NCBI GenBank assembly: GCA_902461995.1
Contig: CABQAA010000151.1
Coordinates: forward strand, 1-5,687
DNA: 5,687 nucleotides
From: an uncultured Oscillospiraceae bacterium
GTDB lineage: Bacteria; Bacillota; Clostridia; Oscillospirales; Acutalibacteraceae
Direction: 5' to 3'
The notes beneath the pieces are model-generated. The model saw nothing but the letters and a program-made list of their open reading frames with translations, was not told the origin of the DNA and did no database searches. Positions 4,153-5,687 of the stretch are shown here, piece by piece; the first letter of the stretch is position 1; every line of letters begins with the position of its first letter. The translations under genes were made by a program, and so were the position numbers.

Positions 4153-4914
4153 CTATCTGTGGAAACGCAGCCGGGCCGTAAAGCAGCGGCCCCGGCCATG
4201 CTCCCCCGTCACCCAAACAGCGCGGCCCTCGTCGCTGTCCTGCTTCGCCGTGTGCAGCTGCAGAATATCCCCTTCCAGCGCCTCATGCTCATACACAAGA
4301 GAGAGTCCGGCAATTTCCCGATTTCCCCATCCTCCTGAAACAAAATCGCACACAATGTCGGCATAGACCGTGTTGTTGAGATGCCCGTTGTAATCGGTAT
4401 CCGACCAGTAGACACGCCGTTTTCCCGCATCGTACAGGTCCGCGGGCAGCTGCAGTTTTCCCGGATCGGGACAGCCGTTCCGATGATCAGGGTGGGAGGC
4501 GATCCCAAACTGGTCGAACACGGTCGGCCGCAGCAAGCGGTGGGTCTCCACATCCACGAGGGCGAATGCCGATACCCCCTCTGTCAACACATCGCCGTGG
4601 GCGTCGAGAAGCTGGTAACAGCGAAAGAGCTGCGCCCCCTTTCCGTCGCGGTGCCAAGTGCGCAGCGCCACCTCTTCCCCCAATTCCGGAAGACGGCGGA
4701 TTTCCACCTGCAGCCGGGTCAGCACAAAAAACATGCCCCGGCGGTAAAATTCCTGGTAAGTCAGTCCGGCTTCTCCCAGGTGGCGTTCTCCAGCCTCCTG
4801 CTGAAACCGCAGCAGACCGGACAGGCGCAGCCTCCGGTCCCGGCCCGCGTCGAAAGAGGTTACGCGGGACGGCCAGGTGTATTCACTTTTGACTGGATAC
4901 GTTTGCTCTTCCAT
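4153..4914 (-). CDS. Acyl-ACP thioesterase (FatA/FatB-like, two hotdog domains)
   Basis: This 253-residue cytoplasmic enzyme of the acyl-ACP thioesterase family (PF01643) hydrolyses acyl-ACP to release free fatty acid. The N-terminal hotdog (about residues 8-125) shows LSGLLRFQQEAGERHLGEAGLTYQEFYRRGMFFVLTR-type features, including the long helix that follows the first strand, and W-H-R-D-G-K-G. The second hotdog (about 165-253) has S-D-T-D-Y-N-G-H-L-N-N (171-181). Here Asp174, Asn176 and His178 correspond to the catalytic D-x-N-x-H of the plant enzymes, and Glu211 in Y-E-H-E-A matches the essential Glu. The plant Cys next to it is Ala212, as is usual in bacteria. The start at ATG 4914 is chosen for AAAAGGAGA about 9 nt upstream. 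An in-frame ATG at 5004 would overlap the preceding gene and add 30 basic residues lacking family similarity. It lies 31 nt after the glycosyltransferase stop. Confidence 0.92.
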   Translation of the reverse strand: MEEQTYPVKSEYTWPSRVTSFDAGRDRRLRLSGLLRFQQEAGERHLGEAGLTYQEFYRRGMFFVLTRLQVEIRRLPELGEEVALRTWHRDGKGAQLFRCYQLLDAHGDVLTEGVSAFALVDVETHRLLRPTVFDQFGIASHPDHRNGCPDPGKLQLPADLYDAGKRRVYWSDTDYNGHLNNTVYADIVCDFVSGGWGNREIAGLSLVYEHEALEGDILQLHTAKQDSDEGRAVWVTGEHGRGRCFTARLRFHR

Positions 4915-4945
4915 ACAAAGGGCTCTCCTTTTCTTGGCTGCGGGC

Positions 4946-5687
4946 TTACCCGGGATTTTCCAGAACGGTGAAGCGTTCAAACCGCGTCTGCCGATAGCCC
5001 GCATAAACGGCCCGGCCGGCCACGTCGTTCCTCACGACGGCCGCGGTGCCCTCCGGCAGTCTTTGCGGAGTTTCAACGCGATACCGCCCAAACGCCGTGA
5101 TCCGCTCAAACATGGCACCGGGATTGGCGACCTCGGCCGTCTCCCGGAATTCCAGCGGATCCTGTTTGGTATAAAACAGGGTGAGGGCATAGGCCCCATT
5201 CACCTGATCCGTCACATAAATCGTCTCGGCCTCGGTTTCGGCGGCATACGTCACCGCCTCGCCGAAGGAGTCTTCGAACGCCGCTTTCATTTTCTCCTGA
5301 TAGGCGGTGAAATACTGAACCTCAAACAGCAGAAACGCCGCCATATACAGTCCGGCGATTGCGACACGGAAGAGCCTCCGGCTGCGGGCCACCTCCGCCG
5401 CTCCCAGGGCGGTCACATACACAAGGGGCAGCCACAGGGCGTTGATGCGGTTGATGTTGGGTCGGACCACAACAACCAGCACCAGCGCGGCCAGCAGCCA
5501 GGCATTCATCACACAGCCGAAAGCCGGACGCCTCTCTTTCGGGCCGGCCAGGCTGTGCACCAGCCCGATCACGGTAAAGGGCAGGGAAAACACATACACG
5601 ATGCCAAACCCGTCCATGGCGTTCCAGATCAGGCCGTCGCTTTGGGTCACCGTCACTTTGGCTGCCTCGGCGAAATTCGAGGCGCTC
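4946..5687 (-). CDS. GT39/ArnT-like polytopic glycosyltransferase, C-terminal part (5' end outside window)
   Basis: This is the C-terminal 246 residues of a membrane glycosyltransferase, open to the right edge with no stop. A GTG at 5656 is internal, not the start: coding continues upstream with residues SASNFAEAAK, leading into VTQSDGLIWNAMDGFGIVYVFSLPF. Such proteins (GT39, ArnT/PMT type) use a polyprenyl-phosphate sugar donor to glycosylate an extracytoplasmic acceptor. Visible parts are a hydrophobic segment (GFGIVYVFSLPFTVIGLV), two or three more around CVMNAWLLAALVLVVVV and the conserved N-I-N-R-I-N-A-L-W-L-P-L stretch, and a membrane helix ending in LLFEVQYF. A soluble tail follows (AFEDSFGEAVTYAAETEAETIYVTDQ and on), of the type found after the last helix in Clostridial members. 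The catalytic N-terminal aspartates lie outside the window, so substrate cannot be judged. It is followed after 31 nt by the acyl-ACP thioesterase, probably in one operon. Confidence 0.8.
   Translation of the reverse strand, partial: SASNFAEAAKVTVTQSDGLIWNAMDGFGIVYVFSLPFTVIGLVHSLAGPKERRPAFGCVMNAWLLAALVLVVVVRPNINRINALWLPLVYVTALGAAEVARSRRLFRVAIAGLYMAAFLLFEVQYFTAYQEKMKAAFEDSFGEAVTYAAETEAETIYVTDQVNGAYALTLFYTKQDPLEFRETAEVANPGAMFERITAFGRYRVETPQRLPEGTAAVVRNDVAGRAVYAGYRQTRFERFTVLENPG

Noticed and set aside
3643..4338. A 231-codon plus-strand open frame in the same region
   Set aside because: It is a shadow frame with no domain similarity, lying opposite two genes supported by SD sites, spacing and motifs.
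3443..4366. A 307-codon plus-strand open frame opposite the nuclease-like and acyl-ACP thioesterase genes
   Set aside because: Its translation is rich in Arg, Ser and Pro, typical of the antisense of a GC-rich coding region. It crosses the junction of two well-supported genes.
4915..5004. N-terminal extension of the acyl-ACP thioesterase from ATG 5004
   Set aside because: It overlaps the end of the upstream glycosyltransferase gene, lacks family similarity, and a strong SD marks ATG 4914 instead.
1..5687. tRNA genes, CRISPR arrays, insertion sequences or integration sites
   Set aside because: No cloverleaf, regularly spaced direct repeats, transposase motifs or flanking target duplications were seen. 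Gene content and base use are even across the window.

Overview
The window looks like ordinary chromosome from a fairly GC-rich member of the Clostridia, possibly Oscillospiraceae-like. The markers for this are the bL21 / Prp protease gene pair, a QueT-type vitamin-transporter S component, a DUF3781 protein, a two-hotdog bacterial acyl-ACP thioesterase and strong Shine-Dalgarno sites (AAAGGAGG, AGGAG, GGAGG). The lineage is inferred from gene content; no rRNA or other definitive taxonomic marker is present. I see no mobile element, CRISPR array or tRNA.

Positions 1-660 (minus strand) hold the start of the ribosomal-protein operon rplU-prp-(rpmA expected outside the window). It is driven by a near-consensus extended -10 promoter, followed by a GC-rich structured leader that may be an L21 leader. 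Next on the minus strand is a single-hotdog thioesterase of the FlK-like family (782-1240). It faces away from an acyltransferase-3/HGSNAT-like (DUF1624) membrane protein (1352-2128, plus). The divergent region between them carries two separate inverted repeats. The membrane protein probably starts at TTG 1352, behind a perfect SD that lies inside the longer ATG-initiated frame. A strong intrinsic terminator follows it.

Positions 2237-2904 (minus) hold queT with its own textbook promoter and a structured 5' UTR resembling a preQ1-sensing riboswitch. A small plus-strand DUF3781 gene (3008-3277) ends at a symmetric, bidirectional terminator shared with the convergent operon on its right.

Positions 3403-5687 (minus) form a three-gene run: the C-terminal part of a GT39/ArnT-like polytopic glycosyltransferase, an acyl-ACP thioesterase, and an uncharacterised protein. 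The last combines a D...E-x-Q core reminiscent of PD-(D/E)XK nucleases with a C-terminal winged-helix-like segment. Spacings of 31 and 12 nt suggest co-transcription. The most interesting items are this uncharacterised protein, the queT leader RNA, and the double inverted repeat between the two divergent genes.
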